Assembly (NCBI GenBank): GCA_036703985.1
Contig: DATNQN010000137.1
Span: 41,343-105,342, forward strand
From: Leptolyngbyaceae cyanobacterium
GTDB taxonomy: Bacteria; Cyanobacteriota; Cyanobacteriia; Cyanobacteriales; Aerosakkonemataceae
Reading direction: 5' to 3'
Length of the DNA: 64,000 bases
Part shown: positions 1-11,170 of the stretch, piece by piece
Layout of the letters: each line of letters opens with the position of its first letter
How positions within the stretch are numbered: the first letter of the stretch is position 1
Notes under the pieces: model-generated
Told to the model about the DNA's origin: nothing
Database searches by the model: none
Seen by the model: only the letters and a program-made list of their open reading frames with translations
Translations under genes and position numbers: made by a program

Positions 1-46
1 TTTAAAAAGGCGTAGTTAATATTAGTAGCAATTTTAATCCCCAAAC

Positions 47-77
47 AAAAATCCCCCGCCCGGAGGCAGGGGATTTT
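47..77 (-). terminator. psaB terminator
   Basis: A perfect 9-bp inverted repeat (48-56 with 69-77) and a 12-base loop lie just past the psaB stop codon. On the minus strand the hairpin is followed by a T-rich run, as in an intrinsic terminator. It should end the psaA-psaB transcript. Confidence 0.8.
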
Positions 78-114
78 CTAATTACCTAACAGCTAAGTTA
101 TTCAATTAAGAAGA

Positions 115-2340
115 TCAACCGAACTTACCAGCAGTAGAGGCAATTAGGAATGCTGCGTAGGTGAGGATGTAGCCAACGGTGAAGTGAGCTAGACCAACCA
201 AACGAGCTTGAACGATCGACAGAGCAACTGGCTTGTCCTTCCAGCGAACTAAGTTTGCCAGAGGAGTGCGCTCGTGTGCCCAAACAATAGTTTCGATCAA
301 CTCTTGCCAGTAACCGCGCCAGCTAATCAGGAACATGAAGCCAGTAGCCCAAACCAGGTGTCCGAAGAGGAACATCCAAGACCAGACTGCCAGGTTGTTC
401 ATGCCGTAGGGGTTGTACCCGTTGATCAGCTGAGAAGAATACAGCCAGAGGTAGTCGCGCAGCCAGCCCATTAAGTAAGTAGAAGACTCGTTGAACTGAG
501 CTACGTTGCCTTGCCAAATACCTAGATGCTTCCAGTGGAAGTAGAAGGTTACCCAACCAATGGTGTTGAGCATCCAGAACATAGCGAGGTAGAAAGAGTC
601 CCAAGCAGAGATGTCGCAAGTACCGCCACGGCCAGGGCCATCACAAGGGAAGGCATAACCGAAGTCTTTCTTATCGGGCATCAGCTTAGAACCGCGTGCA
701 TCCAACGCACCTTTGACCAAGATCAAGGTGGTGGTGTGCAGACCTAGTGCGATCGCGTGGTGAACCAAGAAATCGCCAGGGCCAATAGTTAAGAACAAAG
801 AGTTGGTACCGGAATTGATCGCATCCAACCAGCCGGGTAACCAAACGTTGCCGTGGTTAGGCCAAGCGGTAGAAGCAATGCTATCGGGATTGGACAACAG
901 AGTGTCCATACCGTAGAGCAGTTTCCCGTGAGCAGACTGAATGAACTGAGCGAATACAGGTTCGATCAGGATTTGCTTTTCAGGAGTGCCGAAGGCAACT
1001 ACTACGTCGTTGTGTACGTACAGACCCAAGGTATGGAAGCCCAGGAACAGAGACACCCAACTCAGGTGAGAGATGATCGCCTCTTTGTGCTGCAATACGC
1101 GATCGAGAACGTTACCTTTATTTTGTTCGGGGTCGTAGTCCCGCACCCAGAAGATTGCTCCGTGGGCGAAAGCACCGACCATCAGGAAACCAGCAATGTA
1201 CTGGTGGTGAGTGTACAGCGCTGCTTGCGTTGTGAAGTCCTGTGCCAAGAAAGCATAGGGAGGCAGCGAGTACATATGTTGCGCGACCAGAGAGGTTATA
1301 ACACCCAAACAAGCCAGGTGCCAGCCTAACTGGAAGTGCAGGGAGTTGTTGTAGGTGTCGTAAATGCCTTGGTGAGGCAAGTTAAACGGCCCTTCAACTT
1401 TGATGCCAAAGAAATCCTTGGCATTCATCATTTCTTTGATGCTGTGACCGATTCCGAAGTTCGTGCGGTACATATGACCGGCCACGATGAACAGAACTGC
1501 GATCGCCAAGTGGTGATGAGCGATATCAGTCAGCCACAGAGATTGGGTTTCGGGATGAAAACCACCTAAGAAGGTGAGAATTGCAGTTCCAGACCCTTGA
1601 GCCGTACCAAATACGTGGTCAGCAGTATCTGGGTTTTGAGCGTAAACTCCCCAGTTACCAGTGAAGAAAGGTGCTAAACCAGCTGGGTGCGGCAGGGTGC
1701 TGAGGAAGTTATCCCAACCTACGTGCTGTCCGCGAGCTTCGGGGATCGCAACGTGAACCAAGTGACCTGTCCAAGCCAGAGAGCTAACGCCGAACAAACC
1801 AGCTAAGTGGTGATTGAGGCGGGACTCAGCACTCTTGAACCAAGAGAGGCTGGGACGGAACTTAGGTTGTAGGTGGAGCCAACCAGCAAACAGGAAGACT
1901 GCTGAGAGTACGAGGAGGAACAGTGCACCTTGATACAGGTCACCGTTTGTCCGCATACCGATGGTGTACCACCACTGGTAAAGACCGGAGTAAGAAATGT
2001 TTACCGGATAGTTAGCGCCAGCTTGAGTGAACGCATCAACTGCCGGAGCGCCAAATTGCGGGTCCCAAATTGCGTGAGCAATGGGTCGTATATTTAGCGG
2101 GTCTTTAATCCACTGTTCAAAATTTCCTTGCCATGCGACGTGGAACAGGTTACCGGAAGTCCACAGGAAGATGATTGCTAAGTGGCCGAAGTGAGAGGCG
2201 AAAATCTTTTGGTAAAGATTTTCCTCTGTCATGCCATCGTGACTTTCAAAATCGTGTGCGGTGGCAATCCCGTACCAAATCCGTCTTGTAGTTGGATCTT
2301 GAGCTAGATCCTGGCTAAATTTGGGGAATTTAGTTGCCAT
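115..2340 (-). CDS. psaB: Photosystem I P700 chlorophyll a apoprotein A2 (PsaB)
   Basis: The protein is one of the two large subunits of the photosystem I core in the thylakoid membrane. With PsaA it binds the P700 chlorophyll pair, much of the antenna and the FX iron-sulfur cluster. Its 741 residues match the family length. The conserved stretch [12 protein letters not shown] supplies two FX cysteines, and many His-rich transmembrane helices ([10 protein letters not shown], for example) supply chlorophyll ligands. It follows psaA after 25 bases, with a GAGGAGGA ribosome site before the ATG, so the two genes are surely cotranscribed. Nothing is truncated. Confidence 0.99.
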   Translation of the reverse strand: MATKFPKFSQDLAQDPTTRRIWYGIATAHDFESHDGMTEENLYQKIFASHFGHLAIIFLWTSGNLFHVAWQGNFEQWIKDPLNIRPIAHAIWDPQFGAPAVDAFTQAGANYPVNISYSGLYQWWYTIGMRTNGDLYQGALFLLVLSAVFLFAGWLHLQPKFRPSLSWFKSAESRLNHHLAGLFGVSSLAWTGHLVHVAIPEARGQHVGWDNFLSTLPHPAGLAPFFTGNWGVYAQNPDTADHVFGTAQGSGTAILTFLGGFHPETQSLWLTDIAHHHLAIAVLFIVAGHMYRTNFGIGHSIKEMMNAKDFFGIKVEGPFNLPHQGIYDTYNNSLHFQLGWHLACLGVITSLVAQHMYSLPPYAFLAQDFTTQAALYTHHQYIAGFLMVGAFAHGAIFWVRDYDPEQNKGNVLDRVLQHKEAIISHLSWVSLFLGFHTLGLYVHNDVVVAFGTPEKQILIEPVFAQFIQSAHGKLLYGMDTLLSNPDSIASTAWPNHGNVWLPGWLDAINSGTNSLFLTIGPGDFLVHHAIALGLHTTTLILVKGALDARGSKLMPDKKDFGYAFPCDGPGRGGTCDISAWDSFYLAMFWMLNTIGWVTFYFHWKHLGIWQGNVAQFNESSTYLMGWLRDYLWLYSSQLINGYNPYGMNNLAVWSWMFLFGHLVWATGFMFLISWRGYWQELIETIVWAHERTPLANLVRWKDKPVALSIVQARLVGLAHFTVGYILTYAAFLIASTAGKFG

Positions 2341-2365
2341 AGGTCTTAGAGTATCCTCCTCGGCC

Positions 2366-4621
2366 TCATCCTAGTGAGAGTGTGCGAGCCAGGAAGAACG
2401 CCCATGTAGTAGCGATTCCTCCCAGGAGGTAGTGAGCCACCCCCACAGCCCGACCCTGAACGATGCTCAGAGCGCGAGGCTGAATTGATGGGGCAACTTT
2501 TAGCTTATTGTGTGCCCAAACAATGGATTCGATCAACTCTTGCCAGTAGCCGCGACCGCTGAACAAGAACATCAAGCTAAATGCCCATACGAAGTGAGCG
2601 CCCAAGAAGATCAGACCGTAAGCAGACAATGGCGTGCCGTAGGACTGAATTACTTGAGAAGCTTGAGCCCACAGGAAGTCGCGCAACCAACCGTTGATAG
2701 TCAGAGCGCTTTGGGCAAAGTTACCGCCCGTGATGTGAGCTACTGTACCATCTGGATCGACAGTTCCCCAGACATCGGATTGCATCTTCCAACTGAAGTG
2801 GAAAAGTACCACCGAGAGGCTGTTATACATCCAGAACAGACCCAGGAATACGTGGTCCCAACCAGATACTTGGCAGGTGCCGCCGCGACCGGGGCCATCA
2901 CAGGGGAAGCGGAAGCCCAAGTTAGCTTTGTCTGGAATCAGACGAGAGCTACGGGCAAACAGAACGCCCTTAAGCAGAATCAGAACGGTGACGTGAATGG
3001 TGAAGGCATGGATGTGGTGAACTAAGAAGTCCGCCGTACCCAATGCGATCGGCATCATTGCCACCTTACCACCTACAGCAACGATACCGCCGCCGAAGGC
3101 ATAGCTAGCAGGCTGAAGCGCGTTAGGAGCGGTAGAGCCTGGAGCTAAAGTGTGGATATTTTGAACCCATTGTGCAAAGACTGGTTGCAGTTGGATGGCC
3201 GTATCCGAGAACATATCTTGGGGACGACCAAATGCCCGCATGGTGTCGTTATGGACGTATAAGCCAAAGCTGTGGAAGCCCAGGAACATACACACCCAGT
3301 TCAGGTGAGAGATGATGGCGTCCCGGTGACGGAGAACGCGATCGAGGAGGTTGTTTTGGTTCACTACCGGATCGTAGTCCCGAACCATGAAGATGGCACC
3401 GTGAGCGGCTCCACCAACGATCAGGAATCCACCGATCCACATATGGTGAGTGAATATGGACAACTGCGTAGCATAATCAACCGCTAAGTATGGATACGGA
3501 GGCATCGCATACATATGTTGAGCGACGATTATGGACAGCGACCCCATCATGGCTAAGTTAATAGCCAATTGAGCGTGCCAGGAAGTAGTGAGTACTTCGT
3601 AGAGACCTTTATGACCTTCTCCAGTGAAGGGGCCTTTGTGGTTCTCTAGAATTTCCTTCATGCTGTGGCCGATACCCCAGTTTGTCCGGTACATATGGCC
3701 AGCAATGATGAACAGAACGGCGATCGCCAAATGGTGGTGTACGGTATCTGTCAACCACAAGCTTCCGGTAACCGGATTCAAGCCGCCCTTGAAGGTTAGG
3801 AAATCAGCATACTGTCCCCAATCCAAGGTGAAGAAAGGCACTAATCCTTTCGAGAAACTGGGATACAGTTGCGCCATCAAGTCGCGGTTGAGAATGAACT
3901 CGTGGGGCAGGGGAATATCTCCCGGAGCCACACCAGCATCCAGTAGCTTGTTCGCTGGCAAGGATACGTGAATCTGGTGGCCAGCCCAACCTAGTGAGCC
4001 TAGACCCAACAGCCCTGCCAAGTGGTGGTTCATCATCGACTCCACATTCTGGAACCATTCCAGTTTGGGAGCGCGTTTGTGGTAGTGGAACCAACCAGCA
4101 AACAGCATCAGGGCTGCCATTACCAGACCGCCGATCGCGGTGCAGTAAAGCTGGAAGCTATTGGTGAAGCCAGCCGCACGCCACATATAGAACAGACCGG
4201 AAGTGATCTGAATCCCGTGGAAACCGCCGCCGACATCAGCATTGAGAATCTGTTGGCCTACGATCGGCCATACCACCTGAGCACTGGGTTTAATACCAGT
4301 GGGGTTGGTTAGCCAAGCTTCGTAGTTCGAGAATTTAGCGCCATGAAAATACATGCCGCTTAACCAGACAAAAATGACAGCCAAGTGACCGAAGTGAGCG
4401 CTGAATATCTTGCGCGAAACATCTTCTAAATCACTGGTATGGGTATCGAAATCATGGGCGAGGGCGTGAAGATTCCAAATCCAGGTGGTGGTTTTGGGGC
4501 CTCTGGCTAAAGTGCGATCGAAGTGTCCTGGTTGAGACCACTTTTCAAAGGAAGTGGGAACCGGATCTTTATCGACTACTACTCTTACCTTTGCTTCTCG
4601 CTCCGGAGGACTAATCGTCAT
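2366..4621 (-). CDS. psaA: Photosystem I P700 chlorophyll a apoprotein A1 (PsaA)
   Basis: The larger photosystem I core subunit and partner of PsaB. It carries electrons from P700 through the A0/A1 chain to FX. The product is 751 residues, the usual size. The FX-binding segment [18 protein letters not shown] and repeated His-containing membrane helices are intact. The start ATG is at 4621, behind a purine-rich GAGAGAGGAGAG ribosome site. psaA is first in the operon, with psaB 25 bases downstream and the likely promoter in the 435-base region upstream. Confidence 0.99.
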   Translation of the reverse strand: MTISPPEREAKVRVVVDKDPVPTSFEKWSQPGHFDRTLARGPKTTTWIWNLHALAHDFDTHTSDLEDVSRKIFSAHFGHLAVIFVWLSGMYFHGAKFSNYEAWLTNPTGIKPSAQVVWPIVGQQILNADVGGGFHGIQITSGLFYMWRAAGFTNSFQLYCTAIGGLVMAALMLFAGWFHYHKRAPKLEWFQNVESMMNHHLAGLLGLGSLGWAGHQIHVSLPANKLLDAGVAPGDIPLPHEFILNRDLMAQLYPSFSKGLVPFFTLDWGQYADFLTFKGGLNPVTGSLWLTDTVHHHLAIAVLFIIAGHMYRTNWGIGHSMKEILENHKGPFTGEGHKGLYEVLTTSWHAQLAINLAMMGSLSIIVAQHMYAMPPYPYLAVDYATQLSIFTHHMWIGGFLIVGGAAHGAIFMVRDYDPVVNQNNLLDRVLRHRDAIISHLNWVCMFLGFHSFGLYVHNDTMRAFGRPQDMFSDTAIQLQPVFAQWVQNIHTLAPGSTAPNALQPASYAFGGGIVAVGGKVAMMPIALGTADFLVHHIHAFTIHVTVLILLKGVLFARSSRLIPDKANLGFRFPCDGPGRGGTCQVSGWDHVFLGLFWMYNSLSVVLFHFSWKMQSDVWGTVDPDGTVAHITGGNFAQSALTINGWLRDFLWAQASQVIQSYGTPLSAYGLIFLGAHFVWAFSLMFLFSGRGYWQELIESIVWAHNKLKVAPSIQPRALSIVQGRAVGVAHYLLGGIATTWAFFLARTLSLG

Positions 4622-5056
4622 GAAGACTCTCCTCTCTCTTTACAAGGCACGAGGGTTGATCCAAATGAACTTTGAGGATAGACGGTAGAAACCTCACTAA
4701 TTCAAGCAACGAGGAATGCCCCAGAGGAATTAACTCTTGTTAGGCCCCCTTCATTGCGAGGGTGAGTTTCTTTTGATGAATTATAGGGCTAGCTTCCCAA
4801 CCTATTCTTCAGCACTTAACAATAATTCAAATTGGCTAGAGCGCAGACATACATTAGTTTTTACCCTATATCTCCTGGTTAAAAAGTCAAGGGGTATTTA
4901 TATTTACTTTACAAAACTAAATAATTAGTTAAGATTAACAACTTATTTAAGGTAGGAAAAAGGCCACCATTAGAAGGGGTTGAGCCTTTTGGGATATATT
5001 CTCCTATGGACGGCTTGCAGAGAATTTTATTGTTGCTTATTTAGGAGTATTAAAAA
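4622..5056. promoter_or_regulatory. psaA leader and divergent promoter region
   Basis: This 435-base AT-rich stretch lies between psaA (minus) and the lipoprotein gene (plus), and no gene is visible in it. On the minus strand a perfect TATAAT sits at 4785-4780, about 160 bases before the psaA ATG, with no good -35 box. A second candidate, TTGACT at 4890-4885 with TATAGG 14 bases on, is weaker because of its short spacer. A TTTACAAA octamer at 4908-4915 resembles half of the HLR1 site bound by RpaB, but a proper second half is missing. A weak hairpin lies at 4958-4990. Confidence 0.4.
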
Positions 5057-7255
5057 GTGTTCGATCTGAAATGGCCCCATAGGGGTATAAAAAAATTAGT
5101 TAGCAGCTTAATGGTACTAGCGTTAATTTTTTGTCTGGCCAGTTGTAACGATCGCACCAGTATCAGCCAGTCATCTCAAAAAAGTAATCCCGCCCCAACT
5201 AGAAACATCCCTAAAATTGCCGAAGTTTCTCCTCCTAGCACTATTCAAGAACTACGCCAAGTATTAGAAAGTTACCGCCCCCAGGTAAAAATTCTCAGCC
5301 CCGGATCTGGTGAAGTACTGCAAGATAACACCGCTACAGTCAAACTCCAAGTAGAGGATTTACCAATCTTCAAGAACGCCCGACTAGGTTTAGGCCCACA
5401 TCTCCACGTCTTTTTAGACAACCGACCCTACGTAGCAGTTTACGACCTAAACGAGCCTTTAATCTTTAAAGACTTAGAACCAGGTACTCATACATTAAGA
5501 GTTTTTGCTTCTCGTCCTTGGCATGAAAGTTTCAAAAATCAGGGAGCATATGCCCAAATTACATTTCATATACTTACTAAGACAGATGACAATAATCCCG
5601 ACCTCGAAGAGCCACTACTAACTTATAGCCGCCCCCAAGGTAGCTATGGAGCAGAGCCAATCATGCTAGACTTTTATCTTGCAAACGCTCCCTTACAAAT
5701 AGATGCAGGAAATTCCAGCAACGAAAATACAGATTGGCGAATTCGTTGCACCATAGACGGCGCTACGTTCGTTGTTCAAGACTGGGAGCCAATTTATTTA
5801 ACAGGATTTCAACCAGGTAAAAATTGGGTACAACTGGAATTAATAGACAAACAAGGTAACCCAGTTAAAAACGCTTATAACAATAGCGTTCGCTTAATTA
5901 ATTACGAACCTAATGGAAACGATACTCTTTCTCAGTTAGTCAGAGGAGAATTATCAGTTGCCGACGCACTTGGTATCGTCGATCCGAATTACACTCCGCC
6001 ACCGCCGCCACCAGAACCAACACCGATTGAAACACCCGTTACCGAAGTAATTGAACAACCAGAAACCGCGCCTACCGAAACAGCACCAGCCGAACCAATT
6101 ACTCCCGATACACCTGCACCTGAAGAAACTTCAATACCAGAAAAAGTAGAGGAACCACCTATTAAGGTTGAATCTTCCGCACCAGAACAAAAAGAAATAG
6201 AAGTTACAAAGCCTTTAGAAAAGCCCGAACCATCAGGATTCTACAATCGCGTTATCAGTCCGGAAGCCGCTCAACAAATCACAGCACCTAAAGAATTAGA
6301 AAAACGTAAATTTGGCGGATTCTTTAATCGCCCTCGTCGTTCTGAAGAAACGAAATTACCTATATTAGTAGCACCGACCAACGCACCAACATCAGCCCCA
6401 GTTGCTCCTCCAGAATCAATTCCTCAAACAGAAGTTATTTCCGAACCAACATCTGGAGTAATTCAAAATCCAACTGAAGAATCTCAAAACTTAGGAGAAG
6501 AAGTTACAAAATCCGTAGAATTAAATTCGACAGATTCAGAAGGAAAATCATCATCTGAGCCGAGCGCTCCTGTGGAAAATATTCTGCAAGAAGACAAAGT
6601 TGAAGAAGCTGGTAATGCAGAAGTAGAAACCGCACCAGAAATAACGCCGACAGAAAATGTCGAATCCACAGAAAATAGCAGCGCAGAACTTGATGAATCA
6701 ACTGCAACTGATTCCCAAGTTACAAATTCAGATGTTGTACGAGAAACATCTTCTTCTAATTTGCCAAATGATAATTCAACAGATGAAACAGAGACTTCTC
6801 AAATAAATAATACTCAAGCGGAAGCTAAAATCGATCCGAACAAAACTGCACCTGTATTGGTGAAGCCTCAGCCTAATAATGTATTTTCTAAGTTTTTCGA
6901 TCGCTTCCGACGTTCACCATCCCCACCAGTAACGCCGCCAAGCAGCTTACCCCCTACTCTGCCAGAAATTATTAATTCTCCGACTCCGGAACAAACCACT
7001 TCTAAGCCAGTTGTTAATCCCGAAACCGCAACTCCTGAATCGGCTGTAAACCCCGAAATAACGACTTCCGAGCCAGCACAGTCGGAAACAAGCACTGCTA
7101 GTCCTAACCCTGCGATCGGTAAATCAACCCCTGAACTAGAAGTTCCTAATTTAGATTTAGATGCAGAAGCTGAAAACTCAGCAGGAGATAGCGATACCCC
7201 AACCCCAGAAGTAGTAAAACCTTCAGAAGCACCAGGAGTCAGAAAAGAGGCTTGA
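5057..7255 (+). CDS. Putative lipoprotein with long Pro/Glu/Thr-rich tail
   Basis: I do not recognise a named family. The GTG start at 5057 is preceded by TAGGAG at good spacing. The N-terminus has positive charges, a hydrophobic stretch and a lipobox (LASC, about residues 27-30), so the protein should be a lipid-anchored export product. Residues about 60-300 look like folded beta-rich domains. From about 310 onward the chain becomes low-complexity, rich in Pro, Glu, Thr and Ser, with short related islands (GFYNR, GFFNRPRRS, FFDRFRRS). A structural envelope or peptidoglycan-spanning role is only a guess. The stop codon lies inside an insertion-sequence-like end. Confidence 0.75.
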   Translation: MFDLKWPHRGIKKLVSSLMVLALIFCLASCNDRTSISQSSQKSNPAPTRNIPKIAEVSPPSTIQELRQVLESYRPQVKILSPGSGEVLQDNTATVKLQVEDLPIFKNARLGLGPHLHVFLDNRPYVAVYDLNEPLIFKDLEPGTHTLRVFASRPWHESFKNQGAYAQITFHILTKTDDNNPDLEEPLLTYSRPQGSYGAEPIMLDFYLANAPLQIDAGNSSNENTDWRIRCTIDGATFVVQDWEPIYLTGFQPGKNWVQLELIDKQGNPVKNAYNNSVRLINYEPNGNDTLSQLVRGELSVADALGIVDPNYTPPPPPPEPTPIETPVTEVIEQPETAPTETAPAEPITPDTPAPEETSIPEKVEEPPIKVESSAPEQKEIEVTKPLEKPEPSGFYNRVISPEAAQQITAPKELEKRKFGGFFNRPRRSEETKLPILVAPTNAPTSAPVAPPESIPQTEVISEPTSGVIQNPTEESQNLGEEVTKSVELNSTDSEGKSSSEPSAPVENILQEDKVEEAGNAEVETAPEITPTENVESTENSSAELDESTATDSQVTNSDVVRETSSSNLPNDNSTDETETSQINNTQAEAKIDPNKTAPVLVKPQPNNVFSKFFDRFRRSPSPPVTPPSSLPPTLPEIINSPTPEQTTSKPVVNPETATPESAVNPEITTSEPAQSETSTASPNPAIGKSTPELEVPNLDLDAEAENSAGDSDTPTPEVVKPSEAPGVRKEA

Positions 7256-7300
7256 CATACTCTCCCGTCACGGCATAGCTTGGCGGGAGATTCTCCCAAA
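7251..7300. repeat. Solo IS200/IS605-like end (hairpin remnant)
   Basis: The sequence has the pattern TTGACATACTC, a hairpin (7261-7267 pairing with 7284-7290), then GATTCTC. This arrangement is typical of the ends of cyanobacterial IS200/IS605-type elements. No transposase is next to it, so it is probably a solo end or a minimal non-autonomous copy. It provides the TGA stop of the upstream lipoprotein gene. Confidence 0.45.
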
Positions 7301-7380
7301 GCCTTCATTTGATATCACTGGCTCAACGAGACAACGTAAAGTAAAGCGATCGCAGATCGCCCTTATTTCAAAAACACACT

Positions 7381-8883
7381 ATGGAACCCCGCGTAAGAGC
7401 CCCCCAACTACCCCAAAATAACCCCTGGCTCAATACAGAGCGTCCCTTATCCCTCCCAGAGTTAAAAGGGCGAGTTGTACTCTTGGACTTTTGGACATAC
7501 TGCTGTATTAACTGCTTGCACGTTCTGCCTGACTTAAAGTTTTTGGAGCAAAAATACAAAGATAGCCTTACTGTGATCGGGGTTCACTCAGCTAAATTCG
7601 ACAATGAAAAAGAAGTGGAAAATATTCGACAAGCTATTCTCCGCTATGACATAGAACATCCGGTTTTAGTTGATAGCGATTTCCGAGTTTGGCAAGAGTA
7701 TGCAGTGAAGGCGTGGCCTACATTAGTAATCATCGATCCGGAAGGTTACTATGTAGGTCATGTATCGGGGGAAGGTAATCTGCAAATTCTCGACAATAAA
7801 ATTTCTGAATTAATTGAAGCGCATCGAGAAAAAGGCACGATTGATTTACGGGAGATCGATCTTACTTTGGAAAAACAACAGCAACCTTTAAATACTCCTT
7901 TGGCTTTTCCCGGTAAAGTATTGGCATCTCAAAATGCTGATGGAAAAGAGTACTTGTTCATCGCTGATTCCGGTCATCATCGCATTATTGTTAGTAGTTT
8001 TAATGGGGAAGTGCTGCACGTTATCGGTAATGGCGCACCTGGTTTAACGGATGGTTCCTTTAAGGAAGCCCAATTTTTTTCTCCTCAAGGAATGGCTTTT
8101 GATGAAGATAATCAAATTCTTTATGTTGCCGATACGGAAAATCACGCGATCCGTCAAGTTAATTTACAAACTCAACAGGTTATAACAATTGCCGGGAAAG
8201 GAGAACAAAGCCATCATATTCGTCCCCACAGTGGCGCAGCTTTAGAAACAGCGCTTAATTCTCCTTGGGATTTAGTTAAAGTGGGAAATAAACTATTTAT
8301 TGCAATGGCTGGCCCTCACCAAATCTGGGAAATGGAGCTAGAAACAGGTATGGTGGAAACTTATGCTGGTACGGGTGCGGAAGCTTGCGTTGATGGGGAG
8401 TTAACTGAATCGGCGTTTGCTCAACCTAGTGGTATTACTACTGATGGTCGAGAATTATATATTGCGGATAGCGAAGTTAGTTCTATTCGAGCAGTTGGTA
8501 TTGTTGATGTTTTAAAAGTGCGAACTGTTTGCGGTAGTGGGGAACTATTCAGTTTTGGAGATGAGGATGGTATTGGCTCTAAAGTAAGGCTGCAACATTG
8601 TTTAGGAGTGGAATACGCGCCTGATTATCTTTGGGTGGCGGATACTTACAACCATAAAATTAAGCGCGTCGATCCTCACACGGGGAATTGTATAACTATG
8701 TTGGGAGATGGAGAACCGGAATTAAAGGATGGTCAAGGTTTAGCGAGTAGCTTTTTTGAACCTTCTGGGCTAAGTGCTTTAGGTACTCATCTTTTTATTG
8801 CGGATACTAATAATCATGCAATTAGGAGGGTAGAACTAGATACCTTGATGGTAAGTACGATCGCCTTTTCTAATAATTTATAA
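7381..8883 (+). CDS. Thioredoxin-like / NHL-repeat protein (NHLRC2-like)
   Basis: The N-terminal 160 residues form a thioredoxin-like fold with the motif WTYCCINCLHV, in which a CxxC pair sits as in TlpA/NHLRC2 proteins. The remaining 340 residues carry several NHL-type beta-propeller blades (repeats of LFIADSGHHRI, LYVADTENHAI and LFIADTNNHAI type). The whole 500-residue layout matches NHLRC2-like proteins found from bacteria to animals. No signal peptide is seen, so it is probably cytoplasmic. A thiol-redox role is plausible; the substrate is unknown. The ATG at 7381 has no strong ribosome site. It is separated from the lipoprotein gene by the hairpin remnant. Confidence 0.88.
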   Translation: MEPRVRAPQLPQNNPWLNTERPLSLPELKGRVVLLDFWTYCCINCLHVLPDLKFLEQKYKDSLTVIGVHSAKFDNEKEVENIRQAILRYDIEHPVLVDSDFRVWQEYAVKAWPTLVIIDPEGYYVGHVSGEGNLQILDNKISELIEAHREKGTIDLREIDLTLEKQQQPLNTPLAFPGKVLASQNADGKEYLFIADSGHHRIIVSSFNGEVLHVIGNGAPGLTDGSFKEAQFFSPQGMAFDEDNQILYVADTENHAIRQVNLQTQQVITIAGKGEQSHHIRPHSGAALETALNSPWDLVKVGNKLFIAMAGPHQIWEMELETGMVETYAGTGAEACVDGELTESAFAQPSGITTDGRELYIADSEVSSIRAVGIVDVLKVRTVCGSGELFSFGDEDGIGSKVRLQHCLGVEYAPDYLWVADTYNHKIKRVDPHTGNCITMLGDGEPELKDGQGLASSFFEPSGLSALGTHLFIADTNNHAIRRVELDTLMVSTIAFSNNL

Positions 8884-8955
8884 ACAATATAATTGGTGAT
8901 AAAAGAAATTTTGTCATTGAATATTTGATATTAATGGTCGATACATCTCCACCTT

Positions 8956-9810
8956 TTGGTTATTGCTGAAACTGTGAATCAAAAACTTGTGGAACTAAGA
9001 GATTTGTGTAGAAAACCTACTACCGAGCTACTTAGAGAGGCACTTTTGTGTAGACAAGAATTTTCTGAATCTGAAAGTAATTTCATTACATATATGGCTG
9101 GATTTTCTCATTATGAATTTGCCGAAAGTTTATTTTCAGATTTTAATTTATCCTTTTTAGAAAACACCTCAATATTTTTTGATGGAGAAAATAATAAGTT
9201 TCACTTCAAGATCTTATTACATGACAAATCTCATTACTGTGCTAAGTTACATATGGGAAGGATAGTACGTGATTACAACTCTCCAATGTTTTGGAGTAAA
9301 ATGGAATTTAGGGATAAAGATGGTTTATACATTGATAGCCTTGGAAAGCAGCTACGCGGATGTTCTGGAGAACAGGTCAGAGCGTACATCGCACAAGGAA
9401 TATCAGGTGTATCTGAAAATGTGGTGTCTTATCAAAGAGATTTGCAAGGTTATTGCGTAGTTACTCATTTCGTTAGAGCGGCTGAACCTAATACGGATAT
9501 CAATGTGAAAACTGTTTTCAGCCGAGTCACAGCGTGTATTTTTGTGAACACCTGCGAAAAATCTTTCTCTAATCTATCACTTTATCAATTTCAACACCGA
9601 GTTGAGCTATACCCGTTACTAAAAAGTATATATTGGTATGTCATAGATGCCATACCGCCTGAAAAAGTTACAGATTTTTTACACAAAATTAAAGCCGATT
9701 TCAAGCTCATGCAATATGCAGGTGCAAAGCATGACTATCTTCAAGAAGTACTACCTGAAATTGATCGGATGGTACTAGAGCGATGCAATCAACTTTTGAT
9801 AACTTCTTAA
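8956..9810 (+). CDS. Hypothetical protein, family not recognised
   Basis: This open frame of 284 residues has no signal peptide, membrane helix or motif I can name. It is mixed alpha/beta in character and rich in aromatic residues, with several Cys and His. The assigned start is TTG at 8956; GTG at 8974 is an alternative, and neither has a ribosome site. An ATG at 8934 would join this frame if one T of the run at 8954-8957 were removed, so the true N-terminus may be misread or frameshifted. It stands alone between the NHL protein and the convergent aar gene. Confidence 0.65.
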   Translation: MVIAETVNQKLVELRDLCRKPTTELLREALLCRQEFSESESNFITYMAGFSHYEFAESLFSDFNLSFLENTSIFFDGENNKFHFKILLHDKSHYCAKLHMGRIVRDYNSPMFWSKMEFRDKDGLYIDSLGKQLRGCSGEQVRAYIAQGISGVSENVVSYQRDLQGYCVVTHFVRAAEPNTDINVKTVFSRVTACIFVNTCEKSFSNLSLYQFQHRVELYPLLKSIYWYVIDAIPPEKVTDFLHKIKADFKLMQYAGAKHDYLQEVLPEIDRMVLERCNQLLITS

Positions 9811-9867
9811 AGAGAAAATATATAAATCTCGGCTCAATGCCCAGTATGTTACCAATTAACTTTAACC

Positions 9868-9990
9868 GTGTCACTTATCTTTCCCCCTGCCCCCTGCCCC
9901 CCTGCCAAAATATAAAAGTGACAGCGCTTAAGTGAAATGGTATGTCATACCTCTAACTGCGCGATCTGCCCCCTACCCCCCTGCAACCTC
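9868..9990. repeat. C-rich low-complexity repeats
   Basis: Short tandem CCCCCTG units occur around 9884-9906 and again near 9967-9983, within the 243-base gap between two convergent genes. Between them, 9915-9940 (GTGACAGCGCTTAAGTGAA) has a near copy in inverted orientation at 47439-47466. No gene is visible. Confidence 0.6.
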
Positions 9991-10026
9991 AACGATAAAA
10001 ATATAACTGAAGGCGATAGATATCAT

Positions 10027-10051
10027 GAGGGGCGGGATTACCCCACCCCTC
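10027..10051 (-). terminator. Hairpin after aar
   Basis: A 10-bp stem (one G-T pair on the RNA) with a five-base loop ends three bases past the aar stop codon. There is no T-run after it, so it may work as a weak or factor-assisted terminator or protect the mRNA end. Confidence 0.45.
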
Positions 10052-10053
10052 AA

Positions 10054-11079
10054 TTAAGCAAATTGTAACAACGGTTGAAATCCGTGCTTAACGGAAACTT
10101 GACCGATTTGCTCCATCTTTTCGACAGTGATTTGATTGCGTCCCCAAGAAAAATTGGTGTACCAATTTTCAAATTCCAGTAGCATTGATTCGGCAAAACA
10201 GGCGAATAATTGGCGTGCAGGTACGTCCATGTTGACGATTTGCATAATTTTCCACTCGATGTCGAGGGAATGTTCGACAATGCCGCCATTGAGGACGAAT
10301 ACGTCTGGATGCTGTATTTTGCTGCCTAAATTTTTAGGGTAGCCGCCGTCAATTAACAGACACGGTTGCTTGAGTGTGGTGGGATCGATTTCTACGCCTT
10401 TGGGCATACTGGCTACCCAAACTATAATGTCAGCTAGGGGCAGGGCTTCCTCTAAACCCAAAATTTTTCCCCTACCGAGTTCTTCTTGTAAATTCTGCAA
10501 TCGATCGCGATCGCGTGCGATCAACAACAATTCTGCCACATCAGTACGAGCGTTCAGCCAACGGCAAACAGCACTACCAATGTCGCCTGTTGCACCGCAA
10601 ACTGCTACTGTCGCTTTAGATAGTTCAATACCCAACTTTTTCGATGCTTGTTCTACTTGGCGACAAATAATATAAGCAGTGTGGGTATTACCAGTGGTAA
10701 AGCGCTCAAACTCTAACTTGATATTCCGAACTTGGGTAATTTGATTTAGATTAAAGTTCTCAAAAACGATCGAGGAGAAGCCTCCTAAAGCCGTGATATT
10801 AATGCCGTGCTTTTGGGCGTGCGCCATTGCATTAATCACTTTACGGGTAGCGGCTTTGATGCGACGAGTTGCCAGCATTTCTGGCAAAAAGCACGATTCT
10901 ACATACCGACCTTCAATTTCTTGACCCGTAATACTTTTAACTTTAATGGTATCGACGATTTGGGGTGGGGCAGAACACCAAAAATCCAAATCTCGATCGG
11001 CATATTCTGGGTAGCCCAAGTCTCTGGCGACTGCTTGGGCGTGTTCTAAACTGGTAAGGTGACCGATTAGACCAAACAT
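10054..11079 (-). CDS. aar: Long-chain acyl-[acyl-carrier-protein] reductase (AAR)
   Basis: AAR reduces fatty acyl-ACP to fatty aldehyde with NADPH, the first step of cyanobacterial alkane synthesis. The 341-residue length and the N-terminus [15 protein letters not shown] are characteristic of the cyanobacterial enzyme. A Rossmann nucleotide-binding motif ([18 protein letters not shown]) lies near residues 162-180. The partner ado lies immediately upstream on the same strand, 183 bases away, with a hairpin between them, so the two are functionally linked but possibly transcribed as separate units. The protein is soluble and probably membrane-associated through its substrate. Confidence 0.97.
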   Translation of the reverse strand: MFGLIGHLTSLEHAQAVARDLGYPEYADRDLDFWCSAPPQIVDTIKVKSITGQEIEGRYVESCFLPEMLATRRIKAATRKVINAMAHAQKHGINITALGGFSSIVFENFNLNQITQVRNIKLEFERFTTGNTHTAYIICRQVEQASKKLGIELSKATVAVCGATGDIGSAVCRWLNARTDVAELLLIARDRDRLQNLQEELGRGKILGLEEALPLADIIVWVASMPKGVEIDPTTLKQPCLLIDGGYPKNLGSKIQHPDVFVLNGGIVEHSLDIEWKIMQIVNMDVPARQLFACFAESMLLEFENWYTNFSWGRNQITVEKMEQIGQVSVKHGFQPLLQFA

Positions 11080-11170
11080 GAATTGCTTTAAGCAGACCTG
11101 TCAACCAGGTTTGACGAAAGTGGGTGGGATAAAAAACGTTTACTGAGACTTTACAATACTACACAAAATG

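Noticed and set aside
853..1329. Plus-strand frames of up to 170 residues in psaA/psaB
   Set aside because: Shadows of highly conserved photosystem I genes; their sequence reflects the codon pattern of the real strand.
4908..4915. HLR1 (RpaB) site before psaA
   Set aside because: Only one half-site is good; the second does not fit the required spacing, so it is mentioned only as a possibility.
9868..9990. CRISPR array in the C-rich repeats
   Set aside because: Units are 6-8 bases with no spacers and no cas genes near.
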